Shown here in pieces: positions 44,416 to 54,207 of a stretch of DNA of 64,000 nt (positions are counted from its first letter, which is position 1; the number at the start of each line of letters is the position of its first letter). The translations under genes were made by a program, and so were the position numbers. Source of the stretch: Gautieria morchelliformis (Eukaryota; Basidiomycota; Agaricomycetes; Gomphales; Gomphaceae); the NCBI GenBank assembly GCA_015179125.1, contig WHVA01000263.1:87872-151871 (forward strand), in the 5' to 3' direction. The notes under the pieces were generated by a model. The model saw nothing but the letters and a program-made list of their open reading frames with translations. It was not told the origin of the DNA and did no database searches.

Positions 44416-45640
44416 ATGTATCATCATTGGAGAAAACACCGCACATGGCCTGCATGGCCATGTAGCGAGAACTGTACCCTGTCAGGGTACTGGCAGATCA
44501 ATGGCACGAAGGCCCACTGTCTACTAGACAGTGGGAGTGAAGGGGTACTACTATTCCCCAAATTCACCTGTGCCATTGGCATTAAGACATTTGCCTTGGA
44601 ACAGCCAATTGCCCTGAAATTGGCGTGCATCGGTAGTCGATCAATGATCAACTATGGGACAAACATGACCATTAAATTTGGTCGCGAAACAGTCGAAGAA
44701 TACTTCAATGTGGTGAACATCAAGTATTACGATGCTATCTTGGGAACTCCGTTCCTAAGGAAATTAGGAGTGACCCTGGACTTTGCCAGTCCAGGGACGA
44801 TCCGTGTGGTGAATGAAACCATCCCCACAGGAAAGGTGAGCTTCGACGACAAAAATTCATCAAAGAAAGGCACAGATACAAAGGTGAGTAGAAAGTCTCG
44901 CAACTCATCCTCAACCTCTCCCTACACTCACAGGGAGAGACACTGTCATCTCATGATGAAAATGCTAGAAAAAAGGAAAAAGCCGCTGAGTGCCAGGGGT
45001 CCAAACAGATGTACATGGCGCTTGATGGCCCAAACCACAACCATCATCCTCACAGACAATGACATCCCTCACTTGCATGAGGAATGGATGGATAGGATCG
45101 CCAACCTCGTTGGTGGTATCCCGTTGGAACTCCCTCCCTTACGGGAGGTGAATCACACGATCAATCTCATTGATCCCAACAAACGCATGCAGTATCGACT
45201 ACCCAAGTGTCCTGAACACTTCCACGAGGAATTGTTCATGAAATTAGAAGGATACACCACTGCGAAGTGGTGGATACCAGCAGTGGCCCATCAAGCAGTG
45301 CCAATGCTGTGTGTACCGAAGAAAAACGGTACACTATGTACCATCTTCGACCTGCAACAGAAGAACGAAAACACAGTGAAGGATGTAATGCCCTTCCCAG
45401 ATCAGGATGTCATCAGGAGCGATGTCGCTCGCTGCAAACACCAGACGAAGCTCGATATGTCAGAGGCATATGAACAAATCCGTATTCGTCCTGAAGACGT
45501 CCCAAAGACAGCCTTTGCAACAATCCAATCCTTGGCACGTTCAGGAGCCAAGTAATACAGATGGGGGATTGCAATTCCCCATCGACGTTTCAACGTCTCA
45601 TGACGTTGATGACGCCGTGGAGGCGACCGAGGGTGGGCAG
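44416..45640 (+). pseudogene. Element C protease and partial RT
   Basis: Open frame 44416-45555 (379 codons). The protease active site LLDSGSEGVLL is intact (residues 36-46) where element A has DSS. Then FGRETVEEYFNVVNIKYYDAIL, a linker, and RT: VPKKNGTLCTIFDLQQKNEN, FPDQD, TKLDMSEAYEQIRIRPED. A frameshift at ~45540 ends the frame; motif B (STFQRLMT) is visible in another frame near 45590-45615. The catalytic YxDD and everything downstream are gone. Confidence 0.85.
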
Positions 45641-45682
45641 GGAGCCTGGGACAGACGGGGCGGAGACGACGCTGGCACGCAT

Positions 45683-45981
45683 GGACTCTTGGTCTACTAG
45701 GTTGATCTCATATGATCTATGGGTAGGACATCCTGCGAATGCATTCTGGCCATAAGAACACCAAAAGTGGGTTGGGTTGGGAAGGTGATGGGGCCAGTGA
45801 TGAACCTTCATGCCAGGTAAAGGATGTTGATCATGTTTGATGGCATGCCTACTGGTGAATGATGTGAGTAGTGAATGGTCATTCGGTGGATTCGGTGAAG
45901 GGTCAGTGGAGCGAACATAGAGGTGGAGTGGTGAAAGGGAAAATGGGGGTACTGGATACAAGAAATAAATGAGTCATGACA
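45683..45981 (-). repeat. F-family LTR fragment
   Basis: Matches the first ~300 bp of the F LTR (minus orientation), ending at the intact terminus GTCATGACA at 45981. The inner part is missing, cut near 45683. Confidence 0.8.
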
Positions 45982-46013
45982 CCCATTCCTTCCGAGCCTC
46001 TTTGGCTCTTCAC

Positions 46014-46241
46014 TCATCCTCCAGACATTTCTTCTCCATTGTTTCCTTGTGTTCCTGTGTAAGTCGACACTTTTCTATGCATGTTCTTACACTCTTCTGC
46101 TTCATGCTCAGCCCACGCAAGTTCCCCCTTGAGCTCTTCAATTTCGTCGATGTTCAGCTCTTGAGCATCTGACATTATTTTGCGAAATTCTTTTGTTGAT
46201 GATGGGAGAAGGCAAGAAGTAAAATGCGAAACAAAGCTCAT
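46014..46241 (-). CDS. Short coiled-coil ORF beside an F-family LTR
   Basis: Minus strand, 75 codons; a likely start is the internal MSDAQELNIDEIEEL (~46175). It is rich in Glu and Lys in heptad spacing (IEELKGELAWAEHEAEECKN), then a Gly/Thr-rich end just before the F LTR terminus. A related but longer reading lies at 58772-59311 in the same position relative to an F LTR (ISDAHEPTLEELERLLEVAERE). The recurrence suggests it belongs to the F-family element, perhaps the gag N-terminus. No known domain. Confidence 0.4.
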   Translation of the reverse strand: MSFVSHFTSCLLPSSTKEFRKIMSDAQELNIDEIEELKGELAWAEHEAEECKNMHRKVSTYTGTQGNNGEEMSGG

Positions 46242-46314
46242 ATAAGCCTCCCGCCCCAGCGATCTCTAGGATCTCGCTTATGGCCTCATGGGTTCAGCCA
46301 TAAGGGGGAGGTAC

Positions 46315-47122
46315 TGTTACGATCTATTCCCGAGTCTGGTCCCAAAGCCTTGGCTTCGGTACTCACTTGGGAACCTTGGGTTCACTCGGCTTTCCTTGGG
46401 TTGTCTTCGTACCTTTCCATCACCCCTGATTCTTCTTAGTTAGTTCCCCATATGTTCGACCCTTTGTTCCCCTTGTCCACTAGTTCTGGTCATTGTTCCC
46501 CCCTGACCCTGCATACTACTTTACTATATAAACCCCCAACCTTGTATTGTAGTTCCTCAGTTCAGATATCAACTTAGCTCCTCATACACTAAGCTCTCCT
46601 GCCTGATAGCATTCCCGATTCTTGGCTTACACTGGAGGCATATAAAGATTTTCTGGTCTGAAAAACTGTTCAAAAAATTGTAAAGATATTCCAAATTTTT
46701 TTAGTGTTTTTAATGTAAAAAACTTTAACAAAATTTTGTGTTTTTGTTAGAATTTGTTGAGCAAGAAAATTGTAAAAAAATTTAAGGTTTTTTGCAGGGT
46801 TTTTTATGTCTTTTTATAAGTTTCTTTGTGAAAACACAAAGAAATACAAAAAAAAACCCTGAAAAAAACCTTGAATTTTTTTACAATTTTCTTGCTCAAC
46901 AAATTCTAATAAAAATACAAAATTTTATTACAGTTTTTTCAACAGTTTTTCAGACAAGAAAACTTTTATATGCCTGCAGTGTTATAGCCGAGCCTGTTCC
47001 CGAAATTAGTGCGGAACACTGAGTGGGTGCAACCCAACAGGTTGAAGCCAAGCCCTCTGTTCCTAAGTCCTGGTTCAGTTCTGGTTTAGAGCCAAACCTC
47101 AGTATGACACATAGTCTTAACA
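46315..47122 (+). repeat. LTR of a D-related gypsy family (L), carrying a fold-back element
   Basis: Ends TGTTACGATC and AGTCTTAACA; about 453 bp without the inserted MITE. A purine-rich string AAGGGGGAGGTAC precedes it, as before a 3' LTR. Near the end GGGTGCAACCCAACAGGTTGAAGCC resembles the D-family end (GGGTGCAACCTATAAGTTGAAGC). Flanking pentamers GGTAC and CATTT do not match, so it is not a clean solo LTR. Confidence 0.6.
46630..46981. mobile_element. EnSpm/CACTA-like fold-back MITE, 352 bp
   Basis: Starts CACTGGAGGCATATAAAG and ends CTTTTATATGCCTGCAGTG, with 3-bp TSD TTA on both sides (46627-46629 and 46982-46984). The two halves are imperfect inverted repeats along nearly the whole length, meeting at TTTGTG-AAAA-CACAAA (~46832). 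About 75% A+T and no ORF. CACTR termini with a 3-bp target duplication are the hallmark of the EnSpm/CACTA superfamily. It sits in the L LTR. Confidence 0.75.
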
Positions 47123-50100
47123 CATTTGGTCTTCCCACGGAGCCCCGATCCTCTTTGTCAAAAAGAAGAGCGGTGAACTTCAGCTCTGCATGGACTTCCA
47201 AGCACTCAATAAAATCACGAAGAAAGATTGCTATCCACTCCTTGTTACGTATCGGAATTCCCGGAGGTCGGAACTGGAAAGGACAACGGCTTCAACTTAT
47301 GTGTTGCGCCCCTGATGAAACTACCGTCCTAAGTATTTCGGAATTGACTTGCAGATATCGGAGAAGGTGGAAGTTGGGAACAGAGTACTGAATGTCGAGG
47401 GTCGGAGAGCAAGGGTCAGAAGAGGCGGAAGAGGCGGGGGACAGAGGTTTGAGGACTGAGGGAGACAAGACTAGCAAAACTTGCTGTGCTAAGAACAGGA
47501 GACAGTGCGAAAGGAATCACGTATCGATGTCGATTATCTGATTGCAGAAACGGAGACATACATGAGGGGGTTTTTATACAAAGAGCAGAAGCAACAGGTA
47601 ATGGTATGATACTAAGCAAGTTCCGGAGAGTGCAGGAATCGGATAGACATACGGGGCAAGTAACTAATGCGGAACAATGGGGTGACAAGGTGGGTGCAGG
47701 GTAGGGTAAGTACAATGGCAAAGAACAAGGTGAGTAAGTACAATAGTCATCGGAGGAAACGGAACTATGGAAATGGTATCTTACTGTGCTCAGGGTCGAG
47801 TACGGGGGCCGGTAGCTGGAGGTGGCCGGGGTACTGAAAGAACAAGGGGTCGAGGTAGAGGGTTGCGGATGTTGCGGATGTCGGAATAGAGTCGGAGGTG
47901 GTGCGGAGGATATGCGGAGGTGGCGGAGATGGCTGATCAGAACAGCCGTAACACTCCTGCTAATCATTGACCTGTTGGATGTGCCTCTGAAGACACCAAT
48001 CTATACCAAGATCAACCTTCTACATGCATTCCACCTTGTCCAAGTCACCAAAGGTGATGAGTGGAAAACAGCTTTCCAGACCCGATATGGCTGGTTCGAA
48101 TGGCTAGTCATGCCATTTGGCTAACAAACCATCCTGTGGTCTTTCAACGGTTCATGAATGATTTGGAGATATGCTTCATGTATGCGTCGTCATGTACCTT
48201 GATGACATACTCATCTACTCCGATGACCTGGTCAAACATAAGGAACACATATACATGAAGTTTTGCTATGTCTTCGGAAACATAATCTCTTCACCAAAGC
48301 CGACAAATGTGAATGGCATCGAGATTCTGTGGAATTCCTTGGTTACATGCTCACAACCAATGGTTTCACCATGTCCAAAGGTAAAGTCCAGACCATCTGC
48401 AATTGGCCCAAGCCTCGGAAGGTGAAAGACATTCAGTCCTTCCTCAGCTTTGCCAATTTCTATTGCCACTTCATCCACAACTATTCTGACATCATGGTTC
48501 CCTTAACTCGGCTCACTCGTAAAGGCACCCTGTGGGTGTTTACCAAAGAATGCGGAAACTCCTTCAATCACCTCAAGGAGGCTTTCACTTTGGCTCTGAT
48601 TCTGTCGCACTGGGCTCCCAACTGGCTTATGGTTGTGGAAACCGACGCTTCAGATTATGCCCTCAGTGCAATTCTGTCCCAGTTCAATGATGAAGGTGTC
48701 CTGCACCCAGTCGCTTTCCACTCTTGGATGTTTTCCGGTGCCAAACACAATTATGATGTCCATGATAAAGAGCTACTGGCCATTTTTGAAGCATTTCAAC
48801 GTTGGAGACATTAGTTGGAGGGCTCTGGCTCCCCTATTGACGTTGTCACTGACCATGAAAATTTGGAGTATTTTTCCACCACTAAGTTGCTAACCCAACA
48901 ACAAGCCTGATGGTCGAAGTTCCTCTCGCAGTTTAACCTCATTATTCGGTTCTGTCCCAGAAAGCTCAGTACCAAACCTGACACTCTAACTAGACGATGG
49001 GATGTCTACCTAAAAGAGGTAGGTAATGACTATGGCTCCATCAACCTGCAGAACTTCTGACCAATTTTCACTAATCAACAACTGTTGGAATCCCTCTGGG
49101 CAACTTACTTGCTTACACCCGTTCTCCGAGCAAGCATTATGATGGACTCCAAGAAGCTTCATGCTGACATCCTAGCCAATCTGGCATCTGACCCTGTAGC
49201 CTCCCAGCATCTCGGCAATAGTTCTGAACGGAGATGGATGGAAACCGAGGATGGCTTCCTCTGCCTCAATGGCCACATATACATTCCCGAAGCCGATGAT
49301 ATCCAGCTCCGAGTACTCCAGTACAAACATGACCACATACTCTCGGGGCGTTTCGGCCAAAACAAGACCTTAGCATTAATCCAACAGGAATATACATGGC
49401 CTGCACTTCAGTCTTTCGTCATCGACTTCTGCAAGTTTGGTACCACTTGCTTGCGTTTGAAGTCCCAGTGTCATTGGCCTTACAGCTCCCTCAAGCATTT
49501 CTGATACCCAAACAGCCTTGGAATTCCATTTCCATGGATTTCATAGAGCAGCTGCCGGTGTCTTCAGGATTCACTGCAATCCTTGTGATAGTATGCCACT
49601 TGACCAAGCAGAGCATCTTCATCCTGATATATGACACAATCACTTCCACAGACCTCACCGCTTGTTCGTGTTGCATGTATTCTCGAAGCACGGTGTCCCC
49701 AGTCACATGACATCAGACTGAGGATTGGAATTTGTCTCACACTTTTTCTGCTCCCTATGCAAAGCTCTCGATAAGAAACTGCATTTCACCTTGGGGTATC
49801 ATCCCAAAGGCAATGGTCAAACTGAACATGTAAACCAAACTCTGGAACAGTATCTTCATGTGTATTGCAACTATCAGCAGGACAATTGGTCCGAGTTGCT
49901 ACCACTCACCAGGTTTGCGTACAACAATGCCCCAAATGCCACTACTGGCATCTTGCCCTTCTTCGCCAACAAGGGCTACAACCCAAACCTCACGGTTCAT
50001 GCTGAATGGGACCTCACTTCCTCTTGGGCCTGAGACTTCGCGGTTGACCTTGACCAGCTTCATGCTGCCTTGAAAGATCAAATTAAAATAGCTCAATCTT

Positions 50101-50588
50101 GGTACCAGGTCTCAGCTGACCTGCACTGTGCTCCCGCCCCCAAGTTTGCGATTGGATCCTTAGCGTTTGTCAAAGCGCAGCTCTTCCAGACAACCCAGCC
50201 CTTGAAGAAGTTAGCTGAAAAGAACCTCAGCCCCTTTGAGATCATAGGTCAGGCCAGATCTAGAGCTTACATCCTTCGGCTTCCAGACAACCTTCAGGCA
50301 GTCCACCTGGTCTTCCATGTCTCCATGCTTGAACCCATAACCCCAAATACAATCCTGAATCGGGTTCCGTCTCCACTGCCTCCAGTTGAGATTGACGGCA
50401 AGACAGAGTACAAGATTTCTGAGATCTTAGACTCCAAGATTGACTGACGCCGTAGACCTTGTAATCTCCTGTACCTTGTCTGTTGGGCTGGTTATAAAGG
50501 TACCGACGAGGAAACGTCATGGGTCCTCATGACCGAACTCGGCCACACTTCCGAGATCGTGACTGACTTCCACTTGGCCTACCCTGCC
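47123..50588 (+). pseudogene. Decayed chromovirus pol (element H): RT, RNase H, integrase, chromodomain
   Basis: Plus strand. RT starts abruptly at [20 protein letters not shown] (~47130) and is split by a D-family solo LTR. It continues with [20 protein letters not shown], then PFG plus a frameshift, then VVMYLDDILIYSDDLVKHKE (~48190). RNase H: METDASDYALSAILSQ-like (48640), [26 protein letters not shown]. Integrase: GHIYIPEADDIQLRVLQ, HDHILSGRFGQNKTLALIQQ, ISMDFIEQLP (49540) and HPKGNGQTEHVNQTLEQ (49800). The chromodomain is weak (YKISEILDSKID, VCWAGYKG, near 50410-50520). TGA stops at 48908, 49058 and 50445 each sit where relatives have Arg. There is no gag and no clear 3' LTR; a 52-A run follows at 50815. 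Confidence 0.85.
47243..47953 (-). mobile_element. Solo LTR, family D, inside element H RT
   Basis: 711 bp, ends TGTTACGTATCG and GCCGTAACA, perfect TSD CTCCT (47238-47242 and 47954-47958). Removing it joins RT between KKDCYPLL and IIDLLD. Confidence 0.93.
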
Positions 50589-50813
50589 AAGCCTGGACCA
50601 TGGGTTCCGTGAACCTGAGCTTCGGCTCTCCAAATTCCTTTGATTCTTTATAAGGCCAATTTCTTAGTTAGACCAAACACTCATTTTGCTATGTTCAACT
50701 TGCCTGCCTTGCCAAATACTTACACTTGTAGTTCTCGGCTTTCCCCTTTCTAAAGTTTCTGTCTATCTGCCAATCCATCCCTCCATCCCCTCCTGTTCCT
50801 TTCCTTGCCTTTC

Positions 50814-50867
<54 letters not shown>

Positions 50868-51515
50868 AAGAAAATCCCGAATCACGTTCCCACAATTCCT
50901 GAATGTGTAATTACATCTACTCATAAAACCTCGCATTGTCCATATCTACATCTCCATCCATTTCCTTCTGCTTCCCTTTTCCCTTTTCCTGTTTCTCTCC
51001 TTCTTTTTCTTTTCCCTTTCCCTTTCCAACCCCTGAAACCACTTCCAAACCCAAACCCAAATCCAAACCCAAACCTAAATCCAAACCCATACATGAACCC
51101 CCTTCCTTACCAACTCACCTGGGATGATCCGCCAATCTCCCTGCTGGACCACATTCCTAAGGTCTTTCCGCATCCCAATCTGAAATGCCTGTGCACCATG
51201 CTGCATATAGGCCACGACCATCATCTCCATGATCAGCTCCCAGGAGGATGTTCACATTGACAGCAATGTATATTCTTCTAGGATATATTAGATATCTTTT
51301 AAAATATCAACCCTAACCGAATTCATAGTCCATCATTTTGAGCAACTTGTATATTGTGGATATCCTAAATTTTTTTGAATGTTCTGATATTTTAAAAATA
51401 TGGTTGTATGTGCTAAAGCATGGTGTGTATTGATATAACAGAGCAATTTCAGAGAGGATGTGGATGACTATATATTAAAAGTATACATGAAACATGTTAG
51501 AGGTACAATCACAGA
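50589..51515. other. Gene-free stretch with poly(A) run and (CCAAA)n-type simple repeat
   Basis: After element H: about 220 bp of pyrimidine-rich sequence; a run of 52 A (50815-50866); a T/C-rich tract (50990-51035); and an imperfect 6-bp repeat of AACCCA type (51045-51090). AT-rich sequence follows with a small palindrome around 51290-51310. No ORF has recognisable content beyond the repeats. Confidence 0.6.
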
Positions 51516-51934
51516 TGTTAGCAACTCGGGGTTATGGCAGGGAAGGTTCGGTTGAGTTCTTAGAAAGCTAGAATCAAATACACTCTCTCAGTGAATTTAT
51601 TGTCACTGATATATTAATACAATATCTAGAATCAAATACACTACATGATTTTCAGTCAACATGCTATGTAAATATGAAAGATACTACTCGCCTCTCTCAG
51701 TGAATTTATTGTCACTGAGAGAGGAGTACAATCCTGTCTCAGAAGGCATATACATGCACCCGGCCCTTTAGCGCCCAAAGGCTCGCGCGTCGAAGTCGTT
51801 TCAAACTCCGCTGGGTGCAGCCGCCTGTGAAAATAGGAATAACAGAATGAAATGGAGAGATGGGGAGTGACTGGAAAATTTCGAAAATAACCAGAGAAGT
51901 GAATGCATGGTTACAAGAACAATGTGAGAAGAAA
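51516..51934 (-). repeat. 3' LTR of element I (truncated at its 5' end)
   Basis: Matches 56694-57151. The terminal TGTTGGGTGC and following ~65 bp are missing, so it joins directly to the pol end. The perfect hairpin CCTCTCTCAGTGA...TCACTGAGAGAGG lies at 51691-51724. Confidence 0.85.
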
Positions 51935-53106
51935 TTAATATATTCCGATTCTCTCATTGAGGATTCTCACTCTAGGACTAGGAAGTCCTTTAGTGAGAAG
52001 ATCGGCTAGCATGTGTTCCGTTGGTAGGTACACAAGCTTAATTTCTTCATCTTCAACTATATCTTGGATGAAATATAATCTAATGTCGAAATGCTTGGTT
52101 CTCGTGTGTTGTTGAGTGCCATAGACAATGGCAATGGCTGATTGATTGTCTGAATAAAGTTTGATGGGACAATTCAGCGGTTGGAATACTTCAGAAATAA
52201 AGTGGCGCATCCATAAGGCTTCTTTGCTCGCATGAGTCAGGGCAACAAATTCGGCTTCAGTTGATGATAGGGCTACTATGGATTGTTTTTGACAACTCCA
52301 TGATACTGTCCCTCCATCAATCTGAAAAATATAAACCGAGTATGAGTGCCTGTGCTCTTGTGAAGCCCAATCCGCATCTGAATACCCAATGAGGCCATCT
52401 CGATTCTTCCCAAGTGTCAATTTGTAGTCCATCATCCCTTTTAGATATTTAAAGACACGTTTGACTGCATGCCAATGTGTTGGACCTGGGTTTTCGAGGA
52501 ATTGAGAAAGTAATGACACTGCGAATGCAATGTCTGGTCGAGTGGCTACTGCTGCCCACATCAATGATCCTATCGCTTGTCTGTATGGAATTCTTGACAT
52601 CTTCTGCTTGTCTTCATCTGTAGAAGGGCATTGGTCTCTGGATAATTTAACGGCTGGGTCGAGAGGCGTGGAAAACGTTTTGGCATCATCCAGATTGAAT
52701 TTTTTGATGATTTTCTGGATGTATGCGGCTTGTGATATTGCAATCGATTTGTTCTTCCAATCTCTTTCGATTTTGAGGTTCAAAAGCCAGTGGATCTCGC
52801 CTAGGTCTTTCATACTACAGACCTGGGCAAGGTCGTGCTTCACCTCATCAAGGACTGGTTGACTCTCAGCTGTGATAGTGAGGTCGTCTACTGCCATTGC
52901 AATGATCGCATGCCCTCTCGGTCCACGTCTGCAAAATACAGCTCCATCCGAAGCTGATTTAGTGAATCCTAACTTGAGAAATTCACCACTCAGACGTTTG
53001 TACCATTCCCTTCCAGACTGTTTGAGGCCATAAAGTGCTTTCTTCAGCAGGAGGACATCATCTTTGTCTCCGGTCTCATATCCATACGGCTGTCTCATGT
53101 AAATAG
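51935..53106 (-). pseudogene. Element I RT C-terminal part and RNase H
   Basis: Open minus-strand frame. KKALYGLKQSGREWYKRLSG and AMAVDDLTITAES (RT motif C, VDD form), then the copia RNase H: GYSDADWASQEHRHSYSVY, VALSSTEAEFVALTHASKEA, LYSDNQSAIAI, and the C-terminal HFDIRLYFIQD, LPTEHMLADLLTKGLP. All four acidic RNase H positions appear present. The frame joins 53614-54204 once the solo LTR and one TSD copy are removed. It ends near 51935 at the truncated 3' LTR. Confidence 0.92.
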
Positions 53107-53111
53107 GTTCT

Positions 53112-53609
53112 TGTTGGGTGCATTTATGCTCCTGCACCAAAATCAAGCATAATATATCCAATTTGTTGTGTGGCCTTCCAATTTCTTCTCACATTGCTCT
53201 TGTATTATGCATCCATTTCTCTGGTTATTTTCGAAATTTTCCACTCATTTCTTATCTCTCTATTTCATCTTGTTATTCCTACTTTCACAAGCGGCTGCAC
53301 CCAGCGGAGTCTGAAATGACTTCGACGCGCGAGCCCTTGGGCACTAAAGGGCCGGGTAGTAGTACATGCGCAGTGGAACACATTTCCCCCTCTCTCAGTG
53401 ACCACTAAATTCACTGAGAGAGGCAAGTAAATTAGTCTAGTAGTCTTTGCATTTATTGACCTAGAAATCCTCTATAGTGAATTGATTTCTAGGTAGTGTA
53501 TAATATATTTAGAGTGACCACTAAATTCACTGAGAGAGTGAATTGATTTCTAGTCTATTCTTTTGAATAACAAGTCCATACCTACTGCCTATAATTCCTG
53601 TCCTCTACA
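53112..53609 (+). mobile_element. Solo LTR of the copia I family, inside element I RT
   Basis: 498 bp, TGTTGGGTGC...TCCTCTACA, perfect TSD GTTCT (53107-53111 and 53610-53614). Opposite orientation to the host element and near-identical to 39081-39579. It splits RT just after NATLPEL. Confidence 0.93.
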
Positions 53610-54204
53610 GTTCTGGCAGTGTAGCATTCAAATACGCACTGTCCACATCCATTTGGTGAATAGGCCAATTGTTCCTGGCAGCAATGGCACATATAATCCG
53701 TAAGGAAGTCATCCGAGCAACGGGTGCATAGGTTTCATTGTAGTCGACTCCAAAACTTTGTGTAAAGCCTTGGGCGACCATCCTCGATCTAGGTGTAATG
53801 GGTTCACCTTCTGGATTGCATTTCCAGAGGAATACCCATCTATTTCCGACAATATTTGCCCCAGGAGGTGGTTTAACCACTTCCCATACACCTTTGTCGA
53901 GTAGCACCTTGTACTCTTTATCCATCGATGCTTTCCACATAGGATCATTTAAGGCTTCATCTGCATTGCTAGGCTCGGTCTGATTCAAATCTGGCAGCAC
54001 ATTATCTTTGTTTTGATCGGAGGTCAAAAATGTACTGATGGCAAGGTTATAATCACTGATGCCGTCAGTTTCAGAGGGTAAATCTTGTTCGAATAATTTG
54101 TCTTGATGGTCCTCAATGTCCTCGTAAGCTAGTGTAGTAATGTCTGCACCAGCATGTCTCTTAGCTTGAGACCTTGTTACGGGACCACTTGGGGCCAGCT
54201 GCAC
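53610..54204 (-). pseudogene. Element I RT N-terminal part
   Basis: Minus strand, in frame with the upstream gag-integrase frame apart from the TAG at 54208. An acidic linker leads to DEALNDPMWKASMDKEYKV, GVWEVVKPPPGANIVGNRWV, FLWKCNPEGE and the classic copia stretch FGVDYNETYAPVARMTSLR, then IHQMDVDSAYLNATL (motif A). It is cut by the solo LTR. Confidence 0.92.
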
Positions 54205-54207
54205 CTG

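Larger units (their letters stand above)
41259..45640 (+). mobile_element. Gypsy element C, 5' part, same family as element A
   Basis: LTR (41259-41490), gag, protease and RT up to motif B, in the same order and with the same motifs as element A but on the plus strand. The rest of pol, the extra ORF and the 3' LTR are absent. Many frameshifts and a diverged LTR suggest it is older than A. It ends in the RT region near 45640, where unrelated sequence and an F-family LTR piece follow. Confidence 0.85.

Noticed and set aside
50815-50866. Poly(A) run as proof of a processed pseudogene
   Set aside because: No TSD or intron-less host gene was found; kept only as a low-interest observation.
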